A stretch of 63,520 bases of DNA, taken from an uncultured Alphaproteobacteria bacterium. GTDB taxonomy: Bacteria > Pseudomonadota > Alphaproteobacteria > Methylaequorales > Methylaequoraceae. Positions 9,228 through 18,341 of this stretch are shown here, in pieces; the first letter of the stretch is position 1, and the number at the start of each line of letters is the position of its first letter. Where the stretch lies: assembly GCA_902618535.1 (NCBI GenBank), contig CACNAV010000002.1:88001-151520 (forward strand). Reading direction: 5' to 3'. The notes beneath the pieces were generated by a model. That model did not search any database, had not been told where the DNA came from, and saw nothing but the letters and a program-made list of their open reading frames with translations. A program made the position numbers and the translations under genes.

Positions 9228-9959
9228 GTGAATAAACTTTACAAAATTAATTATACAAGTAAATTATTTAATTTGAAGGTTATATTGAAAAAACAAATAG
9301 AATATTTTAGAGAAAAGCTGGGTGACGATTATTTTGACAGAATGTTAAAAAATTCCTCATTTGAAAAAAGAATTGGGCAGGACTATCTTATAAGTTTTAT
9401 CCAAGATATCGTTAATTTTCATAAAGAAAACAATTCAAATGCATACAAAAAAATTACATTTTTAGAATTTGGATGTGGCGCTGGCTGGCGCACGGCAGAA
9501 ATTAAGAACAAATTTAATTTTAATTGCTACGGAGTTGATCCCTCAAAAAAAGCAGTATCTCATGCAAAAAAAAATTATCCCAATGTTAACTTTTCTACTG
9601 GCTCAGTGACAAAAGTTTCATCTAAACTTTATGGAAAAATTGATATAGTTTTTTTTGGTTTTTGCCTTTTTTTAGTTGATCAAATAGATTTATTTGAAGT
9701 GGCTTCTATTACAAACAAGTTACTCAAACCTAATGGTCACATAATTCTAATGGACTTTGACACTAAAAATACCTACAAAAAACAGTTTTACAAAACCAAT
9801 CTTTTTTCACACAAAATGAATTTTTCCAGTTTATTTCTTTGGCATCCATTTTATTCAATTTGTAAATTCACTAGTTTCACTCACAAATCAAATAATATTA
9901 CTAATGATCAAGATGAAAAAATAGGTATGTATCTAATAAACAAGTATGTTAGGGATTAG
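9228..9959 (+). CDS. Class I SAM-dependent methyltransferase
   Basis: A 243-residue methyltransferase starting with GTG at 9228. The SAM motif I is LEFGCGAGW near residue 80, followed by the acidic CYGVDPSKKAVSHA and the Methyltransf_11-type core, with motif IIDIVFFGFCLFLV near 140. It is the only plus-strand gene between two minus-strand blocks and converges on the NeuB gene with the two stop codons sharing TTAG (9956-9959). The substrate is unknown; in this context a sugar or lipid-linked glycan is likely. Confidence 0.78.
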   Translation: MNKLYKINYTSKLFNLKVILKKQIEYFREKLGDDYFDRMLKNSSFEKRIGQDYLISFIQDIVNFHKENNSNAYKKITFLEFGCGAGWRTAEIKNKFNFNCYGVDPSKKAVSHAKKNYPNVNFSTGSVTKVSSKLYGKIDIVFFGFCLFLVDQIDLFEVASITNKLLKPNGHIILMDFDTKNTYKKQFYKTNLFSHKMNFSSLFLWHPFYSICKFTSFTHKSNNITNDQDEKIGMYLINKYVRD

Positions 9960-10990
9960 TTTTTCAAAAATTTTATTTTTATTTCCTCATTCTTTAAAAT
10001 TCTTTTTTTAGTAAATTTTCCTAAAATACTTTTTATCTGCGAGGCACAAGTGTTTACTTTAGGTCTTAAAGTAATAATTTTTTCTTTTGTAATCTTTTCT
10101 CCTATATTTATAGTTTTTCTTGCATAGACACCTCGTCGAATAAGTGAGTCATAATTATTTTTAATTTCTCTTTTACAAAAGTCTTTAAGACTACTTCCTA
10201 ATAATTCATTAATCTTATTAAGTTTTGAAATGAACTTTTTTAAGTCGCCTTTATTAAAAGACAGTTGATGATCTCTAAAAAGCTTATTATTTTTTGTATT
10301 CGTAAAGTGTTTTTCAATTATTTCTGCACCAATTGTAAAAGCAGTTTCTGATGCCATTGCACCAATTGTGTGGTCAGAAAAACCTGTTGTAACTTTAAAC
10401 GTTTGTTTTATTGTTTGTATTGCTCTTAAATTAATCTCACTAAATTTTGAAGGATATAAGGCAGTACACTGAAGGATTGCAATTTTTTTTTTTATTTTGT
10501 AGTCAGGATCAATACTATATATAAAATCTAACGATTTTTTTATTAATTTTAGATTAGAAGCTCCTGTAGAAATTATTATTGGTTTTTTTGACTTAACCAT
10601 AAGTTCTAACATTGGAAAATTTGTTAAATCACCCGAGCCAACTTTATGCATATCAACTAATTTATTATACCAATCAAATAGATTTATGTCCCAGATTGAT
10701 GCCAAAAATGAACCTTTATGAATTTTGTTGCATAATTTATACAAGTCAAAAAATTGTCTTTTTGTAAGCTCTAATTTTTTGAAATGTTGAAATCTTTTAT
10801 AATCTAATTCTTTATTGACTATTGAGCTAGCTGAAATAATTTGAAATTTTACAAAATCAGCTCCAGCTTCTAAAGCTTGTTTAGCTAATAATTTTGCTTT
10901 TTCAAAACTCCCTCCATGATTACTTCCAATTTCTGCAATAATTAAACAAGGATTTTTTTTTGAAATAAAAAGGCTTTTCGCTTTTGTCAT
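9956..10990 (-). CDS. neuB: N-acetylneuraminate synthase family protein (NeuB type, with SAF domain)
   Basis: A 344-residue synthase. The N-terminal TIM barrel starts with LIIAEIGSNHGG (residues 16-27) and carries STGAS near 140, TTGFSDHTIG near 195 and EKHFT near 225, which are the family's active-site segments. The C-terminal SAF (antifreeze-like) domain is present, beginning around RRGVYARKTINIGE near residue 285. Such enzymes condense phosphoenolpyruvate with a 6-carbon amino sugar to make a nonulosonic acid (sialic, legionaminic or pseudaminic type). A second paralogue lacking SAF is at 24000-24806. Confidence 0.87.
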   Translation of the reverse strand: MTKAKSLFISKKNPCLIIAEIGSNHGGSFEKAKLLAKQALEAGADFVKFQIISASSIVNKELDYKRFQHFKKLELTKRQFFDLYKLCNKIHKGSFLASIWDINLFDWYNKLVDMHKVGSGDLTNFPMLELMVKSKKPIIISTGASNLKLIKKSLDFIYSIDPDYKIKKKIAILQCTALYPSKFSEINLRAIQTIKQTFKVTTGFSDHTIGAMASETAFTIGAEIIEKHFTNTKNNKLFRDHQLSFNKGDLKKFISKLNKINELLGSSLKDFCKREIKNNYDSLIRRGVYARKTINIGEKITKEKIITLRPKVNTCASQIKSILGKFTKKRILKNEEIKIKFLKN

Positions 10991-10995
10991 TGTTT

Positions 10996-12090
10996 TTAAA
11001 GTGATTCTTGATTTATTAATTTTTTTACATACCTGCCAATTTCAATGCAAGATGTTAATCCCGGTGATTCAATGCCAAATAAATTTAGTATTAAAACTTT
11101 CTGATTTATTTTTTTGCACATAAAGATAAAGTCGTTGGTGCCAGTTTTTGGTCTTATTCCACAATAATCTAAATTTAGTTTCCTATCTTTTACGTCAGGC
11201 CAATATTTTGAAATTGATCTCTTAAACTTTTCTTCTATGGTTTCAGTAACTTTAAAATTTATATCATCAACTTCAATTGTATCAGGACCAAAGATTGTAT
11301 TTCCCTGAAGGTTTATTGTTGAATGAATTCCTAGTCCGTCCTTTTGTGGTGTTGGATATATTAATTTTTTAAATGGTGAGCTCCCTGTCATACTCATATA
11401 ATTTCCTTTAACAAATCTTATTTTTGGAATCTTTCTCTTGTCTATTCCATCTATACTTTTTGCTATAATTTGACTATTCAAGCCAGCGCAATTGATTAAC
11501 ACTTTTGTTTTAATTTTGAAAGAGCAATCATCATTTACATAAAATGAAATATAACTTTCATTATTTTTACTGAAAGAAAATTTTGAATTAAAGTTTATAA
11601 TCCCACCTTTATTTTCAATATCTGTGATAAAATTAATCATTAAACCATGAACATCAATTATCCCTGAATTTTCAGAAAATAATGCATCTTTAACATTCAA
11701 GTTCGGCTCTAACTTTTCTACATCTTTTTTTGATAAAAGATCAACTTTTACCTTATTTCTGTCAGCATTTTTTTTAATTTTAATTAATCGGTTTTTTTCA
11801 TGAGAATTACAAGCAACAATAAGTTTACCACATTTAATAAAATTTATTTTTCTTTCTTCAGCGTATGAATATAAGCTGAGACTTCCCTTAGCACATAATT
11901 TATCTTTAAATGTATTCGGGTTATAGTAAATACCTGAGTGAATTACCCCGCTGTTCCTTGAGCTATTCTCCTCTCCAAATGACTTATTTTTTTCAATTAC
12001 TAAAACACTCTTTCCATTTTTAGATAGTTCTCTTGCAATGGATAAACCAACAACTCCAGCACCTATAATTGTAGCCTCAAAATCAGTCAT
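10996..12090 (-). CDS. LhgO-like FAD-dependent oxidoreductase
   Basis: A 364-residue flavoprotein of the DAO family. The dinucleotide-binding motif GAGVVGLSIARELS lies at residues 10-23. The segment SSRNSGVIHSGIYYNPNTFK near 44-63 is characteristic of L-2-hydroxyglutarate oxidase/dehydrogenase-type enzymes, and CGIRPKTG is near 310. It could be a housekeeping LhgO placed within the island, or oxidise an alpha-hydroxy-acid sugar or glycan precursor; its position five bases from neuB favours a role in the local pathway. The substrate is not deducible. Confidence 0.75.
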   Translation of the reverse strand: MTDFEATIIGAGVVGLSIARELSKNGKSVLVIEKNKSFGEENSSRNSGVIHSGIYYNPNTFKDKLCAKGSLSLYSYAEERKINFIKCGKLIVACNSHEKNRLIKIKKNADRNKVKVDLLSKKDVEKLEPNLNVKDALFSENSGIIDVHGLMINFITDIENKGGIINFNSKFSFSKNNESYISFYVNDDCSFKIKTKVLINCAGLNSQIIAKSIDGIDKRKIPKIRFVKGNYMSMTGSSPFKKLIYPTPQKDGLGIHSTINLQGNTIFGPDTIEVDDINFKVTETIEEKFKRSISKYWPDVKDRKLNLDYCGIRPKTGTNDFIFMCKKINQKVLILNLFGIESPGLTSCIEIGRYVKKLINQESL

Positions 12091-12124
12091 ATCTCAATTT
12101 TTTTATATTCTTTTTTAAACACAT

Positions 12125-13954
12125 CTAGTCTAGGCTAAATTTATTTTTATAATTTATCTTGATTTTATTTTGTTGACTATTTTTCTCAATTATGAAATTT
12201 TCAAGAACTAAAATATCTAAATTTGTTCCCATAAAACACCTGTATGCATCCTCAGGCGTACATACGATTGGTTCACCTCTTATGTTAAAGGAGGTGTTAA
12301 TTAACAATGGGGTTTTTGTTATTTTAAAAAACTCTTTTATCAAATCATAATATAATGGGTTTGTACTCTTATTGACTGTTTGAACTCGAGCACTGTTATT
12401 AACATGAGTGATACTTGGAACCTTAGATCTAATCTCATTTATTGAAGAAAGTGTTTTTTTTGTTTTTTTAATAGTGACTAGTTTATCTTTTTTTAAATCT
12501 GAAACTATTAACATATAAGGACTATTACAATCTAAATTAAACCATTTATTTGATTGATCCTGAAGAACTGATGGTGCAAATGGTCTAAAGCTTTCTCTAA
12601 ATTTTATTTTCAGATTAAGCTTTTTTTGCATTGATTTATCCCTAGGATCTGCAATTATTGATCTTGCTCCAAGTGCTCTTGGACCAAATTCCATTCTATT
12701 TTGAAACCATCCAACTATTTTTCCTTCAGAAATTTTTTTTGCTACAAATTTTATTAATTTTTTCTTTTCCAATTTTATATATTTTACCATTAACGTATCT
12801 AAGTTTTTTTTTATATCTTCATTACTGAAACTCGGCCCTATGAATGCACCCTTCATTGAGTCATTATTATTTATAATTCTTTTTTTTTTTAAATGCATAT
12901 ACCACAAAGCTAAAGCTGCGCCTAACGATCCCCCCGCATCACCAGCAGCAGGTTGGATCCAGACATTTTTAAAAATTTTTTTTTTTTGTATTAAACCGTT
13001 CACTACACAGTTCAAAGCTACTCCACCAGCTAAACATAAATTTTCAATTGAGTATTCCTTTTTCAAAGATTCTAAAATCTTCAGAACAATTGATTCTATA
13101 ACATCTTGAATTGAAGCTGCAATATCCATGTGTATTTCCTTAAAACTAGATTCTGGTTTTCTAGGTGGATTTTTAAATAAATTACTAAACTTTTCGTTAG
13201 TCATTTTAAAACCAGTTGAATAATCAAAATAATCTTGATTTAACCTAAACGACCCATCATCTTTCAAATCCAAAAGCTTGCTTTTAATTAAATTAGCGTA
13301 TTTAGGTTTTCCATAGGGTGCTAGCCCCATAAGTTTGTATTCTCCACTGTTGACCTTAAAACCTATATAGTATGTAAATGCAGAATATAATAATCCAAGA
13401 GAGCTAGGAAAGTTAATTTCCTTTAAAATGTTAATATTATTTTGTGAACCAATTCCTACAGTTGTTGTTGCCCATTCTCCAACACCATCAGCAGTAAAAA
13501 TTAAAGCTTTTTTAAATGGAGACGGGTAAAAAGCACTAGCAGCATGACTAAGATGATGTTCAGAAAAAAAAAGTTTTTTTTTTTCAAATTTAGGTTCAAA
13601 CTTCTTTAACTCATCTATTATTTCCTTTTTCATGAATAATTTTTGCTTAAGCCAAATGGGCATTGAAAATAAAAACTGTTTAAAACCTTTTGGAGCAAAT
13701 GCTAAGTAAGTTTCAACAAGTCTTTCAAATTTTAAAAAGGGTTTTTCAAAAAAAACTATATGATCAATTTGATTCAGTTTTAAATTATTAAATTTAAGTA
13801 AATTTTTAAGAGCCCGTTTTGGGAAACTTGAATCATGTTTTATCCGAGAGAATCTCTCCTCTTGAGATGCATAAATTATTTCACCATCTTCAATTAGTGC
13901 TACTGCACTATCATGAAAATATGCGGAAATACCTAATATTCTTACTTTTTTCAT
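12125..13954 (-). CDS. NodU/TobZ-family O-carbamoyltransferase
   Basis: A 609-residue enzyme that transfers a carbamoyl group from carbamoyl phosphate (through carbamoyl-AMP) to a hydroxyl, here probably of a glycan sugar. The start is the ATG at 13954, two bases after the stop of the small membrane gene at 13957-14109; a longer frame would only duplicate that gene in another reading frame. N-terminal ILGISAYFHDSAVALI and SEHHLSHAASAFYPS near residue 135 form the Kae1-like domain with metal-binding histidines. GRMEFGPRALGARSI-type sequence (MEFGPRALGARSII) near 430 marks the YrdC-like C-terminal domain. Poly-T12 at 12976-12987 is in frame. Confidence 0.88.
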   Translation of the reverse strand: MKKVRILGISAYFHDSAVALIEDGEIIYASQEERFSRIKHDSSFPKRALKNLLKFNNLKLNQIDHIVFFEKPFLKFERLVETYLAFAPKGFKQFLFSMPIWLKQKLFMKKEIIDELKKFEPKFEKKKLFFSEHHLSHAASAFYPSPFKKALIFTADGVGEWATTTVGIGSQNNINILKEINFPSSLGLLYSAFTYYIGFKVNSGEYKLMGLAPYGKPKYANLIKSKLLDLKDDGSFRLNQDYFDYSTGFKMTNEKFSNLFKNPPRKPESSFKEIHMDIAASIQDVIESIVLKILESLKKEYSIENLCLAGGVALNCVVNGLIQKKKIFKNVWIQPAAGDAGGSLGAALALWYMHLKKKRIINNNDSMKGAFIGPSFSNEDIKKNLDTLMVKYIKLEKKKLIKFVAKKISEGKIVGWFQNRMEFGPRALGARSIIADPRDKSMQKKLNLKIKFRESFRPFAPSVLQDQSNKWFNLDCNSPYMLIVSDLKKDKLVTIKKTKKTLSSINEIRSKVPSITHVNNSARVQTVNKSTNPLYYDLIKEFFKITKTPLLINTSFNIRGEPIVCTPEDAYRCFMGTNLDILVLENFIIEKNSQQNKIKINYKNKFSLD

Positions 13955-13956
13955 GG

Positions 13957-14109
13957 TTAGAATATTGTGTAAATAAATGGTGCAATTGCTGTTCCATGGG
14001 TTATAACAATTAGTGATCCAAAAATCATTAAAAGAATAATAACTGGCAAAAGCCAAAATTTTTTTCTTTGAATGAGAAACGTAAAAAATTCTTTTAAAAA
14101 ATCTATCAT
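13957..14109 (-). CDS. DUF5989-like 50-residue membrane protein
   Basis: A very small gene encoding 50 residues. It begins MIDFLKEFFTFLIQRKKFW, followed by one hydrophobic helix (LLPVIILLMIFGSLIVI) and ends THGTAIAPFIYTIF. This pattern (amphipathic N-terminus, KKxWLxP, helix, G-S-x-x-V, APFIYTxF ending) is the DUF5989 family, which sits next to NodU-type carbamoyltransferases and SxtJ proteins. Its ATG shares one base with the SxtJ stop (TAATG), and its stop is two bases before the carbamoyltransferase ATG, so all three are coupled. Likely an inner-membrane partner; molecular role unknown. Confidence 0.85.
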   Translation of the reverse strand: MIDFLKEFFTFLIQRKKFWLLPVIILLMIFGSLIVITHGTAIAPFIYTIF

Positions 14110-14492
14110 TAAAATTGATTCCTAAAATTAATTTTTCTTTTTGTCCTATTAATCCAATACGACTTTTTTAAATCACTTGCCTTTAAACTTATTAAATCAA
14201 CAGAGAAAATTCTTAGAATTATATTAATGGGTAGTATTGTTAATATGTAAACTATAGTTAAAATTATAGGGGAAAAAAAACTTCCAAGAAAAAAACCAAA
14301 TTTCTCCCAATACAAAGAGGGAAGTCTTAGTAGGTCTGGTTTAAAAAGTGTTAAGAAAAGAAATATAAATGCTATTGTAATTAAAAAATAATTAATTAAC
14401 CCATTGTTGTAATATAAATAAAAATTTAAAAAAGTAAAAATAACGAAAAAGGTATATCCAAAATTTTTAAATTTCTTTTCAATAGACTTCAT
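14109..14492 (-). CDS. SxtJ-family membrane protein
   Basis: A 127-residue integral membrane protein with about three hydrophobic segments: residues 12-30, 33-50 and 65-95. The conserved LPSLYWEKFGFFLGSFFSPI stretch near residue 57 is typical of SxtJ-like proteins, first named from saxitoxin clusters and widespread beside carbamoyltransferases. A GGAG box lies seven bases before the ATG. It heads a three-gene unit with the DUF5989-like gene and the carbamoyltransferase. Upstream, 14493-14642 (150 bases) contains no gene I can support and may hold the promoter of this unit. Confidence 0.8.
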   Translation of the reverse strand: MKSIEKKFKNFGYTFFVIFTFLNFYLYYNNGLINYFLITIAFIFLFLTLFKPDLLRLPSLYWEKFGFFLGSFFSPIILTIVYILTILPINIILRIFSVDLISLKASDLKKSYWINRTKRKINFRNQF

Positions 14493-14642
14493 TATATCTC
14501 CTGCAGTAAATATGAGGCGTAAGTTTAGACTTTATAATTAAAACATTTATCAATAAATCATCCAAAAAAAAATATTTTTTTAAAATTTAATTTCCAAACC
14601 ATTTAATTTTTTTGGATAATTTTTTACCTACAATTCTTTAAT

Positions 14643-15956
14643 TCAGCTATCTCTTATTACAGGTTCAATCAATTTACTTTGGATTTTTTCATCTAAATTA
14701 CCTTCTGAAATTGTTTTTTTTAACAAAAAGAGAGATTCTTCAAAAATATTAAGAGTTTTATTTATAATTTTTTCATTATGTTCACCGCACAAAAACATTC
14801 CATTTCGTGAAAGAATTCCACGTCTAACGATTTCCTGTTGAAAAAAAGTCTGAAGTTTAAGGCTTGGCTTTCCTTCCAAGAAAAAAAGATACTCGGGCCA
14901 CCAACCAAAACCGATCATCTTTGTATAACGGTTTAATTTTAATTTTTTAACGATATTGTTATAACCACTAATAAGTTTGTTACCTAAATTATTAATCTTA
15001 CTTATTGTTTTCCTTTTCTTTATTAATTTTATTGTTGTTAAAGATGCTGCAATGGAAGGAACTTCACCACCAAACGTGAAAGAAAAAAATATTTCATTAA
15101 AAATTTCCATATATTTTTTTTTTCCTACTATTGCAGATAATGGAAAACCATTTGCCATTGCCTTACCTAAGCAAGTAAAATCAGGCGTTACATCATACAG
15201 CTTTTGTGCCCCGCCAAGATTTGATCTAAAACCACTTATAACTTCATCAAAAATTAACAAAGCACCGTTTGAATGGGCAATTTCTTTAACTTTATGAAGA
15301 AAGTCATTTTCTGGTTCGTAAAAGGTAAGTGGTTCCATGATAACAGCTGCTATTTTTGATTTATTTTTTTTAAATAATTTATCTAATGAGTCTATATCAT
15401 TATAAAAAAACTTGTGAGTAAGCTCTTTTACGTTGTTAGGAACACCCAAATCACGTGATGTTGTTCCAATATACCAATCATGCCATCCATGATATCCACA
15501 CACAGCAATAATGTCCCTTTTTGTCAAGCCTCTTGCAGCTCTTACTGCTGCATGAGTCACATCAGATCCATTTTTACCAAATCTTACCATCTCAGCAGAT
15601 GGAATTAGGCTTACTAAAGTTTTGGATAACTCTGTTTCTATTGTGTTTGGTAGTGAAGGAATTAAGGACCCTTGATTGATCATTTGAATTGCACTTTTAT
15701 TAACCTCTTTATCACAATAACCAAGAATTATTGGACCAAGGCTACACATAAAATCTATATATTTGTTATCGTCAATATCCCATGAAAAACAGCCTTTAGA
15801 TTTTTTGATGAATTTTGGAGCAACTCCATCACCATGTTGAAATGGCATTTTTGAAAATGTTTGTGCTCCACCGGGAATAAAGTTTATAGTTTCATTCCAA
15901 AGTTTATTAGATTCTTTAAGGCGTAAAGGTTTAGAAAAAGCAATTTTTTTTTTCAT
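14643..15956 (-). CDS. HemL-type class III aminotransferase/aminomutase-like protein
   Basis: A 437-residue PLP enzyme related to glutamate-1-semialdehyde aminomutase. Visible marks are FIPGGAQTFSK near residue 28, CGYHGWHDW near 153, IFDEVISGFR near 225 and the PLP lysine in CLGKAMANGFPLSA near 255. Given its glycan context and its N-terminal and C-terminal differences from housekeeping HemL, I infer it aminates a sugar or nonulosonic acid precursor rather than making tetrapyrrole. HemL-like proteins with SpsF and NeuB recur in surface-glycan clusters. The gene ends 150 bases before sxtJ and begins six bases after the next methyltransferase. Confidence 0.8.
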   Translation of the reverse strand: MKKKIAFSKPLRLKESNKLWNETINFIPGGAQTFSKMPFQHGDGVAPKFIKKSKGCFSWDIDDNKYIDFMCSLGPIILGYCDKEVNKSAIQMINQGSLIPSLPNTIETELSKTLVSLIPSAEMVRFGKNGSDVTHAAVRAARGLTKRDIIAVCGYHGWHDWYIGTTSRDLGVPNNVKELTHKFFYNDIDSLDKLFKKNKSKIAAVIMEPLTFYEPENDFLHKVKEIAHSNGALLIFDEVISGFRSNLGGAQKLYDVTPDFTCLGKAMANGFPLSAIVGKKKYMEIFNEIFFSFTFGGEVPSIAASLTTIKLIKKRKTISKINNLGNKLISGYNNIVKKLKLNRYTKMIGFGWWPEYLFFLEGKPSLKLQTFFQQEIVRRGILSRNGMFLCGEHNEKIINKTLNIFEESLFLLKKTISEGNLDEKIQSKLIEPVIRDS

Positions 15957-15962
15957 TATAAA

Positions 15963-16985
15963 TTACTTTTTAATAAAAATTAAATTTACTTTAAACCCAA
16001 GTCCTTTGTTACAAATTGCTTCTGGATTAAAAAGATCAGTTTGTAAAGAAGAGTCACCAAACTCTGGATTTTTAAAATTCAACCAGTTTGAAATCCAATT
16101 TAGTTCCGAAACATAAGAGTCAGCGCTAACAAGTTTCCATCCATAGGGTTCAAGCAGAAATTTTACATGTCTGGCTCCATAATGGATAGAGTGATGAGGT
16201 CCAATAAAAATAGGTGAGTCCTTATGTAAAATCTTTACTGAAAGACTATCTCTATTATTAATTGCAAAAAATAATAATCCTCCTTTTTTTACTTGTTTAC
16301 TCAAATTTTTAAATGTTTCTTTTGGGTTCAATATGTGATCTAAGTAATCCCAACATGTAATTAAGTCAAATTTTTCTTTGAATTTAATTTTTGATAATTC
16401 CTTACTCTTTATATTATATCCTCTAGAAATAGCAATTTTTCTTAAGTTATCATGGTATTCGTGACCCGTTACTTTGTAATTGCAAGAAGCCCACTCTAAA
16501 AATTTTCCTATATTTGAACCAATATCAAGAATATTCTTAATCTTTGAAACCTTTTTGAGTTGATCAAAAACAATATTAAATTTTTTTTCATCTAATTTGG
16601 AAACAAGTTTTTGATCTTTGTATGAACCATATTCATCACCCTGTTCACTTTTTTTTAAATGATTTGATTTTGATGGTATTAAAACCTGATGGGTGAAAAT
16701 TATTTCACAATTGTCACAAATCATGTGATCAAAACCATGTTTTTGAAAAATAAATCTAAATTTTTTACTTGAACAAAGTGGACATTCTTTTCTATATTTT
16801 ATTTGGTCATCTAATGGTTTAAATGTATGTAAGTCTATATTTTCCAATAATTGTCCATTAATTTTATAAATGTCTTCTTTATAATTAGGAAACTTCTTTG
16901 CGAAATCAGCGCAGCTAATTTTACTAGATAAAGAATAAATACTGTCTAGCTTAGATTTTTTATAAGAAATATTATCTTTTAACAT
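15963..16985 (-). CDS. SAM-dependent methyltransferase with N-terminal Cys cluster
   Basis: A 340-residue protein. A CPLC...CDNC pair around residues 74-98 resembles the zinc-binding domain often found in front of sugar C-methyltransferases. The SAM motif NILDIGSNIGKFLEWA lies near residue 150, with FDLITCWDYLDHILNP after it. The arrangement is like that of the 19384-20532 protein. It reads divergently from 17199 and its start is at the edge of the 213-base divergent region; no strong ribosome-binding site precedes the ATG at 16985. Confidence 0.75.
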   Translation of the reverse strand: MLKDNISYKKSKLDSIYSLSSKISCADFAKKFPNYKEDIYKINGQLLENIDLHTFKPLDDQIKYRKECPLCSSKKFRFIFQKHGFDHMICDNCEIIFTHQVLIPSKSNHLKKSEQGDEYGSYKDQKLVSKLDEKKFNIVFDQLKKVSKIKNILDIGSNIGKFLEWASCNYKVTGHEYHDNLRKIAISRGYNIKSKELSKIKFKEKFDLITCWDYLDHILNPKETFKNLSKQVKKGGLLFFAINNRDSLSVKILHKDSPIFIGPHHSIHYGARHVKFLLEPYGWKLVSADSYVSELNWISNWLNFKNPEFGDSSLQTDLFNPEAICNKGLGFKVNLIFIKK

Positions 16986-17198
16986 TATTAATTAAATGAA
17001 TACTTATTTTTTAAGTTTAACTCAATAAGAAAAGTTTAATTTAGCAAAATAAATTTTATAGTAAAAGTTTGTTATTTATAATTTTAGTTAATACTGATTA
17101 TCTAATATAAAAATTAAATTTATTAATGTTTTTTTTTTTAAGATTTGTTTAATTTCTTCAATTTCTTTAGATATTATATAGAGATATAATTAGTAAGT
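16986..17198. promoter_or_regulatory. Divergent promoter region
   Basis: A 213-base AT-rich region between divergent genes, containing no gene. On the plus strand a TATAAT lies at 17185-17190, which would place transcription start around 17197, only two bases before the ATG at 17199; its -35 region is poor. On the minus strand TTGAGT (17020-17025) and TATTCA (16997-17002) are spaced by 17 bases, giving a start near 16990. Both would give nearly leaderless transcripts. In such AT-rich DNA these matches are weak evidence. Confidence 0.3.
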
Positions 17199-18341
17199 AT
17201 GAAAATTTTTTGTTGGATGCCATTAAGATATTCAGGTTTTGATTATCTTTTTCCCTTATTTAAAGAGTTGAAATCAATAAATAAGAATGTTGAAATTGAC
17301 ATAATTGTTAATGAGGATGTTTTAAAGACAATTCTCCTTGATAATTTTAATAAATCCCTAATAGAAAATTTAATTTCTCAGATTATTGTTAATAATAAAA
17401 AAACAAAATTCTTACTAATTAACTTTTTTAACAAATTTATTTTTTACTTTCGAATATGTTTTTACTTAATGGGTATAAAAAAAAATACTTATTTTATTCA
17501 TTCAAGTAATTTAAAAAAAAGTAATATCTTGAAGATTATTAGTTTTTTTTTAAGAAGAAAAAAATGTTTAATTTTAAGATGTGAACATAGTATCGTTCTA
17601 AGAGAGAAAAAAAATAATCCAACTGAACGTTCACCAATTATAAAAAATCAATTTAAAGAAGACGGAGATTTTTTTTTGTACTCAAGTATAAATGACCATG
17701 GTTTTTTAAAATATACCCAAAGAAAGTCAAACATCATGATAGGCTACACAAGGCTTTACAAATCGTGGATTAATTATGTTGGCGATTATACAAAAAAACA
17801 TATAAAATTTAGAAAAGGAAATGAAAAAATTATTTCGTTATTTATGCCGTCTGTAGTCAAAGGAATTACTGAAGAGAGTGAGGTGGAGGAATGGTCAAAA
17901 ACCATAGCTTTAAATTTTAAAAAGTTGTTACCCCAAAAAAGCATTATAATTGTTAAACCTCATCCCCTTCAGAATAAAAAGTTTTTAATGAAAATTCTAA
18001 AAATTATTGAAACATTTTCTAGAAGTGATTTTAGAATTATTCACTCAAATTTGAACACTGCTGTTTTAGCAAATATTTCAGATTTAGTTGTAACGCATCA
18101 CACTCAGGCCATAATAGATACTTTTGCATTTAAAACACCAGTCATACATCATCAAAAAATCACCAAGGCTTGGAAAAAATATTGGAAAAAAGAGTCACAT
18201 TTTAATTATTTTGGTGTTAAGTTAATTCAAACAGAAGAAGATTTTTACAAAAAGTTAAAGACACTAATGAGAAAAAAAATAAAAACAAACTATAAAAATA
18301 TTAATGAATTTACAAATCTTTCAATTTTTAAAAGAAAATAA
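17199..18341 (+). CDS. Putative GT-B-like surface glycan transferase
   Basis: A 380-residue protein. The C-terminal half contains KSIIIVKPHPLQNKKF near residue 250 and SDLVVTHHTQAIIDTFAFK near 300, patterns seen in capsule and teichoic-type GT-B transferases (HxxP and T-H-x-S/T-x-x-x-D motifs that bind a nucleotide-activated donor). The N-terminus begins like a Rossmann half (MKIFCWMPLRYSGFDYLFP). The middle is highly Lys/Asn-rich. It heads a plus-strand operon and its stop is directly followed by the radical SAM gene. The exact donor and acceptor are unknown. Confidence 0.5.
   Translation: MKIFCWMPLRYSGFDYLFPLFKELKSINKNVEIDIIVNEDVLKTILLDNFNKSLIENLISQIIVNNKKTKFLLINFFNKFIFYFRICFYLMGIKKNTYFIHSSNLKKSNILKIISFFLRRKKCLILRCEHSIVLREKKNNPTERSPIIKNQFKEDGDFFLYSSINDHGFLKYTQRKSNIMIGYTRLYKSWINYVGDYTKKHIKFRKGNEKIISLFMPSVVKGITEESEVEEWSKTIALNFKKLLPQKSIIIVKPHPLQNKKFLMKILKIIETFSRSDFRIIHSNLNTAVLANISDLVVTHHTQAIIDTFAFKTPVIHHQKITKAWKKYWKKESHFNYFGVKLIQTEEDFYKKLKTLMRKKIKTNYKNINEFTNLSIFKRK

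Noticed and set aside
12840-13109. Plus-strand frame opposite the carbamoyltransferase
   Set aside because: A shadow of conserved coding sequence, without ribosome-binding site or family resemblance.
13955-14056. N-terminal extension of the carbamoyltransferase
   Set aside because: The extra residues are the DUF5989-like gene read in another frame; the real start is the ATG at 13954.
16986-17198. CtrA-type TTAA-N7-TTAA sites
   Set aside because: TTAA occurs constantly in this DNA, so matches carry no weight.
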